In this document: positions 10,022 to 21,129 of the stretch, piece by piece
Layout of the letters: each line of letters begins with the position of its first letter
How positions within the stretch are numbered: position 1 is the stretch's first letter
NCBI GenBank assembly: GCA_917880885.1
Contig: OU862919.1
Coordinates: forward strand, 48,831,058 to 48,895,057
Length of the DNA stretch: 64,000 bases
Origin: Limnephilus marmoratus
Taxonomy: Eukaryota; Arthropoda; Insecta; Trichoptera; Limnephilidae
Direction of reading: 5' to 3'
Made by a program: the position numbers and the translations under genes
The notes under the pieces: model-generated
Seen by the model: the letters and a program-made list of their open reading frames with translations, nothing else
What the model was told of the DNA's origin: nothing
The model's database searches: none

Positions 10022-10595
10022 TAATTTTTAAAATATCAATTTTTTCATGCAAAGTTTTAAAAATGGCTCACTTAAAGTTTTTTTCAACCAAAATTACTGA
10101 TAATAACAAAAAAAACACAAACGCAAATATTTCATTACACAAATGTATCATTAACATTAGGGAACGTACCCATACTACGTGATCAACTTTTTGCAATTAC
10201 CTGACCTGTGACCAAAAACCTAAGCCCGCCGCGCGCCGCTCATTTGTACCAAGCGTGACATTTTGAAGACTCCCCCTCCCCTAAACGTGTCACGTAGTAT
10301 GGGTATGTTCCCTTACCGTCACCTCACTTTTTATCGTTTCATGTAAAAATAATTAATAAAAAATGTATAAAGTTTAATAATTTTCTCTCAAATTGCTTTC
10401 GGAAACTTTGGTTTCATGAATGTGTACATTTTAATTTTGTATGGAATATTTCTGAACATATCCGAAAACAAAAAAACTGTTTTTAAAGGTGATAAATTAA
10501 GCTTTCAAATTTTATTATTAGAACTACACATATAACTTTTAAATATATTTTTTTTAATGCAAACATAAGAAAGTTTTAAAAATGGCTCAATTTAC
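10022..10595 (+). repeat. Dispersed/tandem repeat family E, first unit and start of second
   Basis: The words GTTTTAAAAATGGCTCA, ACAAATGTATCATTAAC, TTTCATGTAAAAATAA and GTGTACATTTTAATT occur in that order here. The order starts again at about 10540, is interrupted by the hAT nest at 10596, and resumes at 28378. It is therefore a tandem pair with a period near 0.5 kb. A further copy lies inverted at 58840-59540. No coding capacity; class unknown. Confidence 0.7.
10160..10312. mobile_element. PIF/Harbinger-type MITE, 153 bp
   Basis: Starts GGGAACGTACCCATACTACG and ends with its near-perfect complement (CGTAGTATGGGTATGTTCCC). TTA flanks both sides (10157-10159 and 10313-10315). GGG termini and a TTA duplication are the Harbinger signature. 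Confidence 0.85.
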
Positions 10596-11017
10596 CAGTA
10601 GCGTAACTATACCATCTGAGGCCCGTGTCAAATTCATCGAATGGGGCCCCCCTAGTAAAAATCGTCACGTTATAATTGAATTTTAATAAATCACTTAAGA
10701 AGTTAACAGTATTACTAATATTGTGTGCATTTTCCTTAAATATTCAATATTTTATTTTCAAAGGCAAAATGTCATCATTTCTAAAGCCCGGAATAATTTT
10801 AGGCGACTTTTTTATTTTTTTTTTCAGTCTCCCCTTCCAGTGGCGGCCAGCTCTAAGGTGAGGAGAGTGCCGCACTCCCAAAATTTCTGGAAATCTAAAA
10901 AATAAAGTTAAAGTAAAAAATTAAAGTAATCTAAAAAAAGATACTTATTTCCGACACGCCTCCTCACAGTTCACAATATACACTCGGTTGTAATGCATAC
11001 ATCATAGTACCTATAGG

Positions 11018-11623
11018 CAGTGGCGGACTAAGCCCGTCAGAGGCCCGGGGCGGCAAAGCTGAATGAGGCCCCCCCCCTAGTTTAAAAAGTTGATGTAATT
11101 TTACAAGATTTTTATTCAGTTCACACGGGCCTCTGGTCCTGGGGGACCTTCAAGCGCCTCCGCGTTCCCTTGATCAAATCCTAAACAAGGCTTTAATGCA
11201 CCAGGGCACTGTAATCATTACTAGCACTATATCATTTTTTTTCGTTTTCTAAAAGATGCATTCGTTAATAATGCTATCACCCAAAGTTTCAAGGAAATTC
11301 TAAGAAAATTTAAAGAAAGTTTAAACAGTTTGTATGATGAATTATCCTTCAGCAAAACTTTCAAAGTTTTGAGTTTAAAGTTTTGCTGAGGGATGATTCA
11401 ACATACACACTGTTTCAAACGGTCTCACGTAAAATGCTGTAAAAAACATTTGGTGAGAGCTTTGTTAACTTCAGAAAATGAAATGAAAAAAATAATTACA
11501 AACATTTTTTTACAGTGTCCTGGTGCCTTAAATCATTGTTTAGGATTTGATCAAAGAAACATGGTGGTGTTTGGAGGCCCCCGGGGACAAGGGGCCACCC
11601 CTTACGCCGTTAGTCCGCCACTG
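11018..11623. repeat. Foldback hAT MITE unit inside level 3
   Basis: The left arm (11018 to about 11365) is a long imperfect inverted copy of the right arm (about 11367-11623), ending GTTAGTCCGCCACTG. The right arm is repeated at 12590-12879. This suggests that two foldback units were joined in the moved element. Confidence 0.75.
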
Positions 11624-12183
11624 AATCTTTTTAATTACTTACCTAATTTATTACTATCTTTGTTATCGGTAATGATAAGATAGCCTTCAGCAAAGGGCCT
11701 AAGATATTAAAAAAATGTGAAGTGCAATACGTAAGTGAAACTGGAACTAAAACTGTACAGACATTGGAAAGATTAGTAGCAGTAATTTTATTTTAAAAAT
11801 TGTAAAGTACCGGTTCAGGCTGAATTTATTTATTCCTATTTTATATGTATATGATGATGTTTGTATGGGTCCTCCCAACCCCAAACCACCTCTTAGGTAC
11901 TAAGCATATTTTAAAAGCACCAGGACACAAAAAAAAATTGACACTTTTTATTTCATATTCTAATTGCATTTGTTGATAATGCTTTCACCAAATTCCTAAA
12001 ATTGACGGAGATACAGCATCTTATATGAAACCGTTTTAAACAGTTTGTACGTTGAATTATCCTTCAGCAAAACTTTGAACGCGTTTTTCTAAAAACTACG
12101 TTTTTCAACCTGGTTGACAACATATTAGAAAAACTATACATCTTATTTGCATGCACCATTCACCAAGTCTTAAACAGTTCGAT

Positions 12184-12538
12184 AATCCAGTCACTATAGC
12201 CATTACATTATCCATAAGACGTGTTAGCAACTGCCTAGGGGCACCTACCCGATGCGGGTGGTCCCGAGACGTGCATTGCCTAGGGGCCCCGACATGTTTG
12301 AGCCGGCCCTGGCAGGGCCGTATTTCCCATAAGGCAGTGTAGGCCACCGCCTTCGAAAATCCAGTCACTATAGCCAGGGCCGTAATATCCATAAGAAGTG
12401 TAGGCAACTCCCTAGTAGCCCCGCATCGGGCAGGGGCCCCTAGGGTAGGGGCCACGCATCGGCTAGGGGCCCCTATGGTAAAGGGGTAGGTGCATTGAGG
12501 AGAGGCCCCGACAAGTTTAATCCGGCTCTGACTATGAT
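12184..12538. repeat. Cluster of small CAGGGCC-ended hAT MITE fragments
   Basis: The word AATCCAGTCACTATAGCC occurs at 12184-12201 and 12358-12375. A 156-bp unit runs from CAGGGCCGTAATATCC (12375) to TTTAATCCGGCTCTG (12530). It is flanked by ACTATAGC and ACTATGAT, which differ only by transitions. Neighbouring partial units end GAGCCGGCCCTG (12312) and start CAGGGCCGTATTTCCC. The region carries repeated TAGGGGCCCCTA words. Confidence 0.6.
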
Positions 12539-12887
12539 ACCAGCCGAGGAAAATTTACCATAAAAAATAGAAAATAAAATTCATTCAAAAATAAAACGCA
12601 TTCAAAATTTTCTGAAGGATAATTCAATATACAAACTGTTCCAAACGGTTTCACATAAAATGCTGTATCTCCGTCAATTTTTCGAATTTCCTTAAAAAAA
12701 TTGGTGAGAGCGTTCTTAACAAGTGCATCCATCAAAAATGAAATAAAAATTACATTTTTTTTTTACAGTGGTGTCTTAAAGCCTTGTTTAGGGTTTGATT
12801 AAGGGAACATGGAGGCGTTTGGGGGCCCCCCAAGATTGGGGGCCCGGGGCGGACCGCCCCCCCCCTTAGACCGCCATTGCCTATAGG

Positions 12888-14760
12888 TGCCTGCTGGACT
12901 GCGCGCGTAACAAAGCAGATCGTTGTGTGCTTATCTTCAGACTGGTGGTTCACTTTGCAAATCGATCACAGGATTTGCAAGAGTTCTTCCATAATTCTTT
13001 ATGAGCCAAAATCGTAGGTAGGTTGAATGCTTTGCAAATTTTACGAAATTGAGGACGGCGCTCGAAAAATTTGCACCACATCAAAAGGAACGGTTCGTTC
13101 TGTAGCATGTTAAACGGGGACACGTTTGTGTCATATTATTATCCATATTGTGTGTTTGCGCCATTCAATGTATTTATGAATTTAGCTGAAATAACTGCTT
13201 ATTCCATTTCCTAATTTCTTACCCAGTTCCTACCATATGTTCCTATTTACAATACATCCCACGCCAAGACGAAATAAAATAGCTTCGTTCTTTTTTGCTG
13301 TGCTTTTGTTTTTACTTGTCACCACGCTATCCGATTTGAGAGTTCTTCGCAGTTTGCAATTGCCGTGTATAATTATTGTTTGGCCCGCACCACGGTAATT
13401 GCCAAAGTTCCGATGTGAATATACCGCCGCTGCATTACTTGCATATCGCTTTAATTTTGATCGTGTTGTGAACTTTTCATCACGCCGCCGTCGCCTGTGA
13501 ATCTTACTACGTATGTACGTTCGCCCGCCACTGAAGCTTCAACCGCCAGTGAACTGTGTTATAACGACTAAAGAGAACTATAGAATTGTTACATATAAGG
13601 ACTACAGAACCAGCGGCAAATGACCCTTCAAAAGTGGACTCGGTAAGTCTTGGCTGAATAACCCTTTTCCTATCCTTTGGGCAGTTTTTTTCAGTGTAAA
13701 TGTTGTTGTAAGACTCACCACTGCGACTCACCACTGCGACTCGCATCGCACCCGCTCTGCGAACGAAAATAAAATTGATTTGCGCAACCATTGTGTCTTT
13801 ATTTTAATGTCTACTCATTTTCATTCAATGTGTTTCATAACGCTTAATAGGATCTCGATAGGTTTGTTCTGATTCACGTACGAAGACCAGAATTCAAACC
13901 TATTGGTGAATTTCGCACACTGGGTACTTATTTTGGCTGATAATTGCCGGTGTCAACCGTTGTTAAGGAGCCAAAACAAGTGTTTGTTTTTCGTCAGTCT
14001 TCCCATCGTAACGCAGCTGTCAACATTACCGTTCATATCGTGACAAGCTATCGTGATTCGTATAGTGAATTTACCGCCGGTAATTCATTCCCATCGCATA
14101 AGAACCAAATAACGATTGCCTGTGGACCATCCAGAAACAGCCAATCGATCACGAGGGACCCACAAACCGGGCAAGATTGCCATCAAATTATCGTAAGTCC
14201 CTCTGTGAAATACCTTTGTATTTGTTTCAGTAAACGTATCCTATCGAGATCCACAGGTATTCACTCGTATAGAGTGAGCATTCACTTAACCCTTGTAAGG
14301 TAGTGCCATCAACGCGCTCATCTTACACAATGTTTTACTCAGCATCGACAACGACAGCGTAACAACATAAACAATGCGGGTATTTGTTATGAAAGTATAT
14401 ATATTCATTCGAGTTTCGGAGCGATGGGAAGACTTTCGGATGTGTGATAAACTGAATTTTTTTTCGATTTTCTGAACTCGATTTTCGTGCCAGAGTATCT
14501 CCATACAATTTTCTGGATAACTTTAAATTAAGGAATGAACTCTTATTGAATTTGAATTAACGATCGCGGCGACTTTACAAATACTGATGGATCGATATTT
14601 ATTTTATAACTATTTTTCTCTTCTTTAACAATGTATTGCATGCACCCAGAGACAATGGAGGATCGACCTAATTTACAAATAGGTATGATTTTTTTCATAA
14701 TTGAATTTATTTTAATTAGAGTAGGTAGGTCCAAGTTTTATGAGATATCTCTATGGGATG
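12888..14760. other. Interior of the level-2 hAT, no gene recognised
   Basis: About 1.9 kb with moderate GC. Open frames up to 119 codons exist (for example 13944-14303) but show no domain. A hAT-like end (CCCGCCACTG) occurs at about 13526-13535 without a partner that I can prove. Confidence 0.45.
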
Positions 14761-14819
14761 TGTGGGATTGCACTCACCTCCCCACATCCTAAAATAAAGA
14801 CTATTATTATTATTATTAT
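14735..14819 (+). repeat. Non-LTR 3' tail with (ATT)n, target of the BEL insertion
   Basis: CACATCCTAAAATAAAGAC followed by (ATT)n resembles a LINE 3' end with a simple-repeat tail. The BEL element inserted inside the ATT tract. Confidence 0.45.
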
Positions 14820-15236
14820 TGTTAAAAAGAGTGAAGGCTACTGCCATCTAGCGGCGTATTTTTTGTAGCTTATTGTTAGTTGATATTGCATTTTACAGAT
14901 TAGCGACGTGAGACGAAACTAAAATGGAATGTCAGACGGTAAAGTAGATTTCTTTTATATCGTATAATAACTGACACAAGCTTGTTTTGTTTACGTTGAT
15001 AGTATTGGAAAATATTATTATAAATAGTCTGCGTTTCTAGTTTAAAGCTCTCTTAATTCGTGGATCTCCTGTAAACAGCTAGCATTGTCTAGCAAGTGGT
15101 CAAAGTGACCAAATTTAGTGTTTTGTCGGGTCGGGACAAATTTTAACAATGTGCATGTGAATAAAACCAAAGGAATTCCTCCTTGAATCCAGATGTTTTT
15201 ACTTGACGTCCTTCGGCTGATTACCAATTTTTAACA
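14820..15236 (+). repeat. BEL/Pao 5' LTR
   Basis: 417 bp with TG...CA ends. Promoter and polyadenylation signals should lie here; AATAAA occurs at 15160-15165. It differs from the 3' LTR at four sites, all in the last 110 bp. Confidence 0.95.
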
Positions 15237-15239
15237 TAA

Positions 15240-15257
15240 TGGTCCTTACGAGCGGAT
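15240..15257 (+). other. Putative tRNA primer-binding site
   Basis: TGGTCCTTACGAGCGGAT begins three bases after the 5' LTR and has the expected TGG start. The priming tRNA is not identified. Confidence 0.5.
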
Positions 15258-15690
15258 GAAAGCAAGGTCCTTCCAGCCGCAGATACCTTACGAACGGATG
15301 AAGGCATCAAAGGAATTACCGGAATGAACCAGCGAGCTATATAATAAAAAAACCAGAAGGATGAAAACATGAACCACGAAGAATCAAAAGATAAGTATCC
15401 CTGCCATCCTTTCACAATTATTCATTGAATTCCTGTTCAAACAAGCGCTATTTTTTGTGTGTCGATGTACTTATTTTAAAAACAAAAAATTAACTACCCT
15501 CAGTGTAAAATGCAAGTCATGCAAATTTATTTTAGGTTAATTGTTTAGAAGATAATTATTGTAAGATTCTCTCATTGTTCATAGCTTGAATTGGCTATTA
15601 CTGTTTTCTACGCGATTATTGCACAGAAATTATTTTTGAAGGAACATTTTTAGCATTTTTTTTTTGTGTTGAATTATTGTCAAATTAAAA

Positions 15691-16201
15691 ATGGATAATT
15701 TAAAATCGTTGATTAACAAACGAGGAGTGTTGAAAGGTAAACTCACGAGATTTGCGGATTCATTAAACGCATTATCAGTTAACAAAATTAAAATTCGCTA
15801 TGCGAGAATTGAAAAAATAATTGATTATTCGAAGAGATACAAGAACAAATCGAAAGTCTTCCGGATTCCAACGAAATTGATAATAATTTGCAAAGGGAGA
15901 ATTTTGAAAATCAATATTATTCAATCTTGGCGACTGCTAAAGGAGCAATTCAGTCTGTAGAGACTCCCAAATTAGAAATCAAGTTACCCAACCTTCAGTT
16001 ACGAGAATTCAACGGAGATCCTAAAAATTGGATTAATTTTCTAGAAACATTTAAGACACTAGTTCATAACAATACTGCCTTAAGCAATGTACAGAAGTTT
16101 TATTATCTGCAATCCTGTTTAAAGGGGAATGCAGCAAAGATAATCGCCAATTTCGAGGTGTCAGACCTGAATTATATATCGGCTTTTGAATTGTTGCAGC
16201 A
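15691..16201 (+). pseudogene. gag: BEL/Pao Gag, N-terminal part (interrupted)
   Basis: The Gag start is chosen at ATG 15691, about 450 bp after the LTR. The first 45 codons read in one frame. A one-base loss near 15824 moves the reading to the frame of 15888-16205, where a PKLEIKLPNLQLREFNGD block of the BEL Gag (DUF1759 region) is clear. The frame then hits the R1-clade insertion at 16202 and resumes at 22513. Gag would assemble virus-like particles. The frameshift and insertion make this copy inactive. Confidence 0.85.
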
Positions 16202-16758
16202 TTGAAGTACCCACCACTGTCCCACCCCGGTATAGGCAACTTATGGTCGCCCCTTCGGAGTTCTCGCAAGAATCTAATTTTTTTGAATAAATGGCTCTAC
16301 TTTTAATGTAACGAATCTGGACCTTCAATGTCCCCTCATACTGTGTTAGGTGGCGGTATGCGGGCGCGCCTACAGGACTGTACTGTAATGGTCAATCTCT
16401 ACAATTCTAAAGCCCATGGAGGTGTCAATGCAAAAGCAGTGAACCTCATGGACAGTCAAACAAGTTATTAGTAACATCAACAAATAAATAAAGTAATCAA
16501 AAATGACAGCAGCCGTCATGAGTAATTAGCTCATGACAGCGGGAGACATGACCATACATAATCCGGCGGGCGGCACCGAGCACTGTACGTTAAAAAGAAG
16601 GAAACAAAAGTAAAATAACATATATACAGATAAGAACCGGTGTCACCGCAACCTGGCTGCCGGCAGTCCCCGAGACAGTGAAGCAGGCTGATTGACCGGC
16701 CTCCCCACAACCGGCAGCGTCGTCCTTAAGCCAGCTAGCCGGTGGTGCCTAGACGACA
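16202..16758 (-). repeat. R1-clade 3' UTR tandem unit, terminal copy
   Basis: 557 bp, starting TTGAAGTACCCACCACTG on the plus strand and directly repeated at 16759-17308. It is the extreme 3' end of the element and abuts the target duplication. Confidence 0.92.
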
Positions 16759-17308
16759 TTGAAGTACCCACCACTGTCCCACCCCGGTATAGGCAACGTA
16801 TGGTCGCCCCTTCGGAGTTCTCACAAGAATCTAATTTTTTGAATAAACGGCTCTACATTTAATGTAACGAATCTAGACCTTCAATGTCCCCTCATACTGT
16901 GTTAGGTGGCGGTATGCGGTCGCGCCTACAGGACTGTACTGTAATGGTCATTTCTACAATTCTAAAGCCCATGGAGGTAGTCACCGCCAAAGCAGTGAGC
17001 CTCGTGGACAGTCAAACAAGTGGTTAGTAACATCGACATAAAAAAGTAAAATGAACAAAATAGACAGCAGCCGTCATGAGTAATCAGCTCATGACAGCGA
17101 AAGACCATACGCAATCCAGCGGGCGGCACCGAGTACTGTTCATAAAAAAAAGCAACAAAAGTAAAATAACATTTGTACAGAGTAGAACTGATGTTACCGC
17201 AAACTGGCTACCGGCGGTCCCCGAGACAGTGAAGGAGGCTGATTGTCCGGCCTCCCGACAACCGGCAGCGTCGTCCGTAAGCCAGCTAGCCGGTGGTGCC
17301 TAGACGAG
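16759..17308 (-). repeat. R1-clade 3' UTR tandem unit, inner copy
   Basis: About 550 bp, clearly the same as 16202-16758 with scattered substitutions and small indels. Together they double the 3' UTR. Confidence 0.92.
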
Positions 17309-17398
17309 AGTAATTGGAAATCATAGAAGAAGACCCTAGGGAGAGAAGTGCCTAGACGACAGTAAGTGGAAAACATGAAGAAGACCCTAGGGAGAGAA
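17296..17398 (-). repeat. 51/52-bp tandem pair in R1-clade 3' UTR
   Basis: 17296-17347 and 17348-17398 share GTGCCTAGACGASAGTAAK and AAGAAGACCCTAGGGAGAGA. The same segment is recognisable in the related relic at about 31560-31710. Confidence 0.88.
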
Positions 17399-17997
17399 GC
17401 GTCGGGTCGCCGGAGGCGGGACGGACAGCTTTCGGATGTCGTTCAGCCTTCTCCCCAGCCTCTTCATGTCACGGGGTGTGGCGCGGCAAACAGGTGCAGC
17501 TCCACCAGTTCTAGAAGACCGGCCATGGTACGTAGACGGGGACACGGTCCAGGGTCCAACCCCTTATATGGGGAGAAGGACGGTACAAAAACGAACAACG
17601 GAGTTCAGTTCTCATAGTACAGCATAACTGAAAAGAAATGTATATGTATAAGCGTAGAAAACCGCAAAACATAAAAAATAAATAAACAAGAGCGTGTGGG
17701 AGTCATCGCTAGGCGTTTAATTGCACCAAAAAACGAAAAATAAATCATAAGCATGTAAAGTAAAGAAAACATAAAATAAACATGAGCGTTGAATAACGCA
17801 GGGCCTGTGTAATCCAGAAAAAAAATAAACATAAAAATGTAAAAGCATAAAAAACATAAAATGTAAATGCAAACAATAAACATAAAAATGAAAAAAAAAA
17901 AAATAAAACTGTACATCCTGGGCAGAGTTTGTAAAAGAATAGAAGCAAGAAAAGTCAGTGGTAAGTCAGGAACAAGTACACCTGGTGTCAAAATCTA
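17399..17997 (-). other. R1-clade 3' UTR, ORF2-proximal part
   Basis: Non-coding on the sense strand. 17640-17930 is A-rich on the plus strand with many ATAAA words (T-rich in the sense RNA). The open frames here are compositional. Confidence 0.7.
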
Positions 17998-20900
17998 CTA
18001 ATCAGCGACTCTAAGCTCAGGCCATCTCTCAACCCAGATCCTTGTAAAGTTCCTCAGGCACTCGAAATTCGTCTTGTTCGAAACCAGATCAGTGTTCCAC
18101 ACTGGTCTGATTGGTACGTCCAAACCATCGAGCATTTCCTCTCTTGCGTCCGTCATTATCTCACACTGCCACAGAATGTGCTCCGCCGACTGGTTCGTGC
18201 ACCCGCAGGCGCAGTTGGGGTGAGGGGACAGGGAGAGGGCGTGAAGTCTCCCCCTGAATTCCCCGTGGCCGGATAGAAGCTGGGTGATGTGGTGGTCCAA
18301 CTTGAGAAAGACCCCTTCCATTCTGACTTTAACTGATGGGAAGAAGGAGAAAGTCCATCTTCCCTTATTCGTTCTATCCCAACGGACCTGCCACTCTTGG
18401 AGCGACAGATCCCGCATTTGACGAAGCAGCCCAGGGAGAGTCCCCGGCCCGCCCGGTGTCAGAACAACGCCTAGGTGAGTGGCCGGGGTTCCTCTGGTTA
18501 ATTTCTGCTTAGTGAGGACTTCCCTGATTTCCAGATCGATTGGCAAAATGCCAGCCAAAACGGGTAAAGCGTCCGAAGCAACGGTTCTATACGCACCAGA
18601 GAGTGCCAGCAAGGGGGTTCGTTGGCCTCGCCTGAGAGCTAAGAGAATCAGCGAATTGTCCAGGCGGTGCTCCCACACAGAGGCGGCATACGAGACTTGC
18701 GCCACGTACACGCACCTATATAGCGTTCGCAGAGCCGGATTACGCAATCCCCACTCAGCTGTGGAGAGTCTCCTCAGCTTCAAGAAGAGAGCCTGTGCCT
18801 TGCTGGATACTTCTTTGACGTGAGCCAGAAAAGAGGACGATCGATCTAGAGTAACTCCTAAATATTTCACTGTTTCAAAAAAGCGGATGTTAGAATCTCC
18901 CATTCTGATGGTAGGATTTCTTGCTCTACTGAGAGAGCCCTTCATCAGGAGGCCCTTGGTCTTATGGGGAGCGAAGGTCATCTTGTTTCTTTCACCCCAG
19001 TCCAGGAACATCTGCAAACCTTCACTGCCTTTACTCTCCACTTCCTTTCTGCTGTCCCCAGCGACCAGATACAACTTATCATCAGCGTAGTCGACAGCGA
19101 TACATCCTTCAGGCAAGGGTAACCTGGAGGAGTCGTCAAAGGTGATGTTCCACAGGTCGGGTCCAAGGATGGAGCCCTGCGGGCATCCCATGTCGGCTTC
19201 CCTCTGGATACAAAACTCACCGAAACTGATCGTAATCGTACGATCAGAAAGGTAGTCATCGATGGCTTGGAACAGTAAGTTGGAACACCGCCTGTTTTTC
19301 ACCTTTGTACGTATCATTGCCCACCAGGCGTGATCGAAGGCACCAGTGATATCGAGGAATATTGCAACTACATACCTCTTTGGGCAAGCCTTCACCCATT
19401 CAAGCGCATACGACAGGGCGTGCACCGTGGATTTCCCGGGGACGAAACCGAACTGGAGGTCACTGGCCGGGGACAAGGTTTGACGGAGCCGCTCCCTCAG
19501 TAATTTCTCCAGGATCTTGCCTAAAACGGGAAGCAGCGTTATCGGCCGGTAGGCCTTGATGTCGGTGAGTGGTTTATCGTTCCCCTTAGGTATAATCCGG
19601 AGCACGCCACGCTTCCACTCAGAGGGGAAAACTCCCCTCCTCAAGCACGTGTCCATCACCTGGAAGAGCTCCTCCTTGGCGTGGACCCAAACTTGCTTCG
19701 CTATTACGCCATTGAGCCTGTCATGCCCTGGTGCCTTCTTAGGACCCAAACCCTTAATTATCACATCAATTTCTGCCTTAGTGACTCTAATGAAGTTATC
19801 CTCTTGGGCGAGGACTCTAGGTGGCAGCCGTGACAGATTTCTTATCTGTTTATGGTGGTCACTTTCCCCAATTACTGATTCTACAGGAACTAACTCACCC
19901 AATAGTGTTTCGAGTGTGGAGGCCACATCCACTGTCTCAGCGTTCCTCCCATCTGTTATCCCAATTACTGTTGACAAATATCGGTCAGAACCTTTCCCGG
20001 ATTTTTCAATCGCGCTGTGGATTTCCCACGGGTTGGCGTTACCCACGTTTTTAACCCAATTATGCCAAGCAGCTCGTTTCGCTAGGAGAACAGCCCGTTT
20101 GAAGGCCGACCTGGCAGATCTGAGGCCCGCCTGAAGTGCAACCCTCTCCTCCTCCGTACAGCCGCCACTCCTGGACAGCCCCAGCGCCCTGTAGGCCCTC
20201 TTGTAGGCCCCCTTCAGCGAAGTCAGCTCAGGTGACCACCACGGCGTCCTAATACTAGTCTTTGGGTTTAATCTTCCCAAAGACGAGTTGGCAGCAGATA
20301 CAACCGCCCTATTAAAAAAATTCCCCAAATTATCCGGATCAGTAGCTGCTACGTGGTGAAAATCCCTTAGCGTATCTCGTAGCGCTTCCCCAAAGTTATC
20401 CCAGTTCGCCCTAGTGGTGTTGAAGTTCCAGGAGGATCTTGGAGCTTCAGTTTTATTTACACCAACCGTAAAAGTGATTAACCTATGATCCGAATTTATT
20501 GCGCACTCATGGACTGTCCAATTTGAAATCCTGGTCGCAACAGATCCAGAGCAAAGAGTTAGATCAATGTTGCTCTCACCATGTATGTTCGAAAAGGTAC
20601 AAAAAGAACTCTGTTCATTAATAATGCTAAGACCTTGCGCGGCAATCAGGTCCTCAACGGCGTCTGAACGTTCCGTGCTACGATCACTAGTATCGAACCA
20701 TAATGGTGAGCGTGCGTTAAAGTCACCTCCGATAACTATGTTACGGCCTTTAAGCGCGTTGAGTGCGCGCGTCAGACTCAGGATGTGGGGTCCAACCGGG
20801 TTCCCAAATTTAAAGTAAACTGAGATCAAGAAGATCTCAGTATCGCCAAATCTAATACATACACAGGTTTGGTACTCATCAGAAAAACCAGCCAGAAGGA

Positions 20901-21129
20901 GGGGACTGATCAAGGAGGTGTTGATCAGGACTCCCGCCCCTGGAGAGCGGCCAACTTCGAGTACCGCACCCGGAAAATTAATTGGGGTCTTACCTTCCCA
21001 GGTGTACTGTTCCTGAATGAGCAAAATGTCAATGTTGAGGTCAGACATGACCCTCAGCACCTCCAGCGTGGCCATCCGGGATCTCTGGAGGTTAATCTGA
21101 CCTAGGGAGAGGGGATTAGGACGAGCCAT
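17998..21129 (-). CDS. R1-clade ORF2: APE endonuclease and reverse transcriptase
   Basis: 1043 codons without interruption, the usual length for R1-type ORF2. Residues 1-230 are an AP-endonuclease-like domain with QINLQRSR, an IQEQ glutamate, GGDFNARSPLW and a catalytic SDHR box. The reverse transcriptase spans about residues 420-720. It has YRPITLLPVLGKILEKLL, FLDITGAFDHAWW, GCPQGSILGPDLWN and the catalytic DYADD. The C-terminal third ends with a zinc knuckle beginning CACGC and continuing to H and C (about residues 985-1005). The enzyme nicks the target and primes cDNA synthesis there. All catalytic motifs are present, so this is potentially functional and the best-preserved gene in the window. 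The GCPQGSILGP and DYADD forms favour R1 over Jockey. Confidence 0.95.
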   Translation of the reverse strand: MARPNPLSLGQINLQRSRMATLEVLRVMSDLNIDILLIQEQYTWEGKTPINFPGAVLEVGRSPGAGVLINTSLISPLLLAGFSDEYQTCVCIRFGDTEIFLISVYFKFGNPVGPHILSLTRALNALKGRNIVIGGDFNARSPLWFDTSDRSTERSDAVEDLIAAQGLSIINEQSSFCTFSNIHGESNIDLTLCSGSVATRISNWTVHECAINSDHRLITFTVGVNKTEAPRSSWNFNTTRANWDNFGEALRDTLRDFHHVAATDPDNLGNFFNRAVVSAANSSLGRLNPKTSIRTPWWSPELTSLKGAYKRAYRALGLSRSGGCTEEERVALQAGLRSARSAFKRAVLLAKRAAWHNWVKNVGNANPWEIHSAIEKSGKGSDRYLSTVIGITDGRNAETVDVASTLETLLGELVPVESVIGESDHHKQIRNLSRLPPRVLAQEDNFIRVTKAEIDVIIKGLGPKKAPGHDRLNGVIAKQVWVHAKEELFQVMDTCLRRGVFPSEWKRGVLRIIPKGNDKPLTDIKAYRPITLLPVLGKILEKLLRERLRQTLSPASDLQFGFVPGKSTVHALSYALEWVKACPKRYVVAIFLDITGAFDHAWWAMIRTKVKNRRCSNLLFQAIDDYLSDRTITISFGEFCIQREADMGCPQGSILGPDLWNITFDDSSRLPLPEGCIAVDYADDKLYLVAGDSRKEVESKGSEGLQMFLDWGERNKMTFAPHKTKGLLMKGSLSRARNPTIRMGDSNIRFFETVKYLGVTLDRSSSFLAHVKEVSSKAQALFLKLRRLSTAEWGLRNPALRTLYRCVYVAQVSYAASVWEHRLDNSLILLALRRGQRTPLLALSGAYRTVASDALPVLAGILPIDLEIREVLTKQKLTRGTPATHLGVVLTPGGPGTLPGLLRQMRDLSLQEWQVRWDRTNKGRWTFSFFPSVKVRMEGVFLKLDHHITQLLSGHGEFRGRLHALSLSPHPNCACGCTNQSAEHILWQCEIMTDAREEMLDGLDVPIRPVWNTDLVSNKTNFECLRNFTRIWVERWPELRVAD

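Larger units (their letters stand above)
11018..12879. mobile_element. hAT element with palindromic arms, level 3
   Basis: Left end CAGTGGCGGACTAAG, right end CTTAGACCGCCATTG. Both flanks are CCTATAGG (11010-11017 and 12880-12887). The interior holds a complete foldback unit (11018-11623) and a second left arm (about 11880-12090) plus right arm (about 12590-12879) of the same kind. Shared words are TTTAGGRTTTGATYAA, GAATTATCCTTCAGC and AACAGTTTGTA. No coding frame. Confidence 0.85.

Noticed and set aside
13500..14303. Host gene exon between the level-3 hAT and the BEL element
   Set aside because: Moderate GC and open frames but no domain, splice pattern or codon bias that I can defend.
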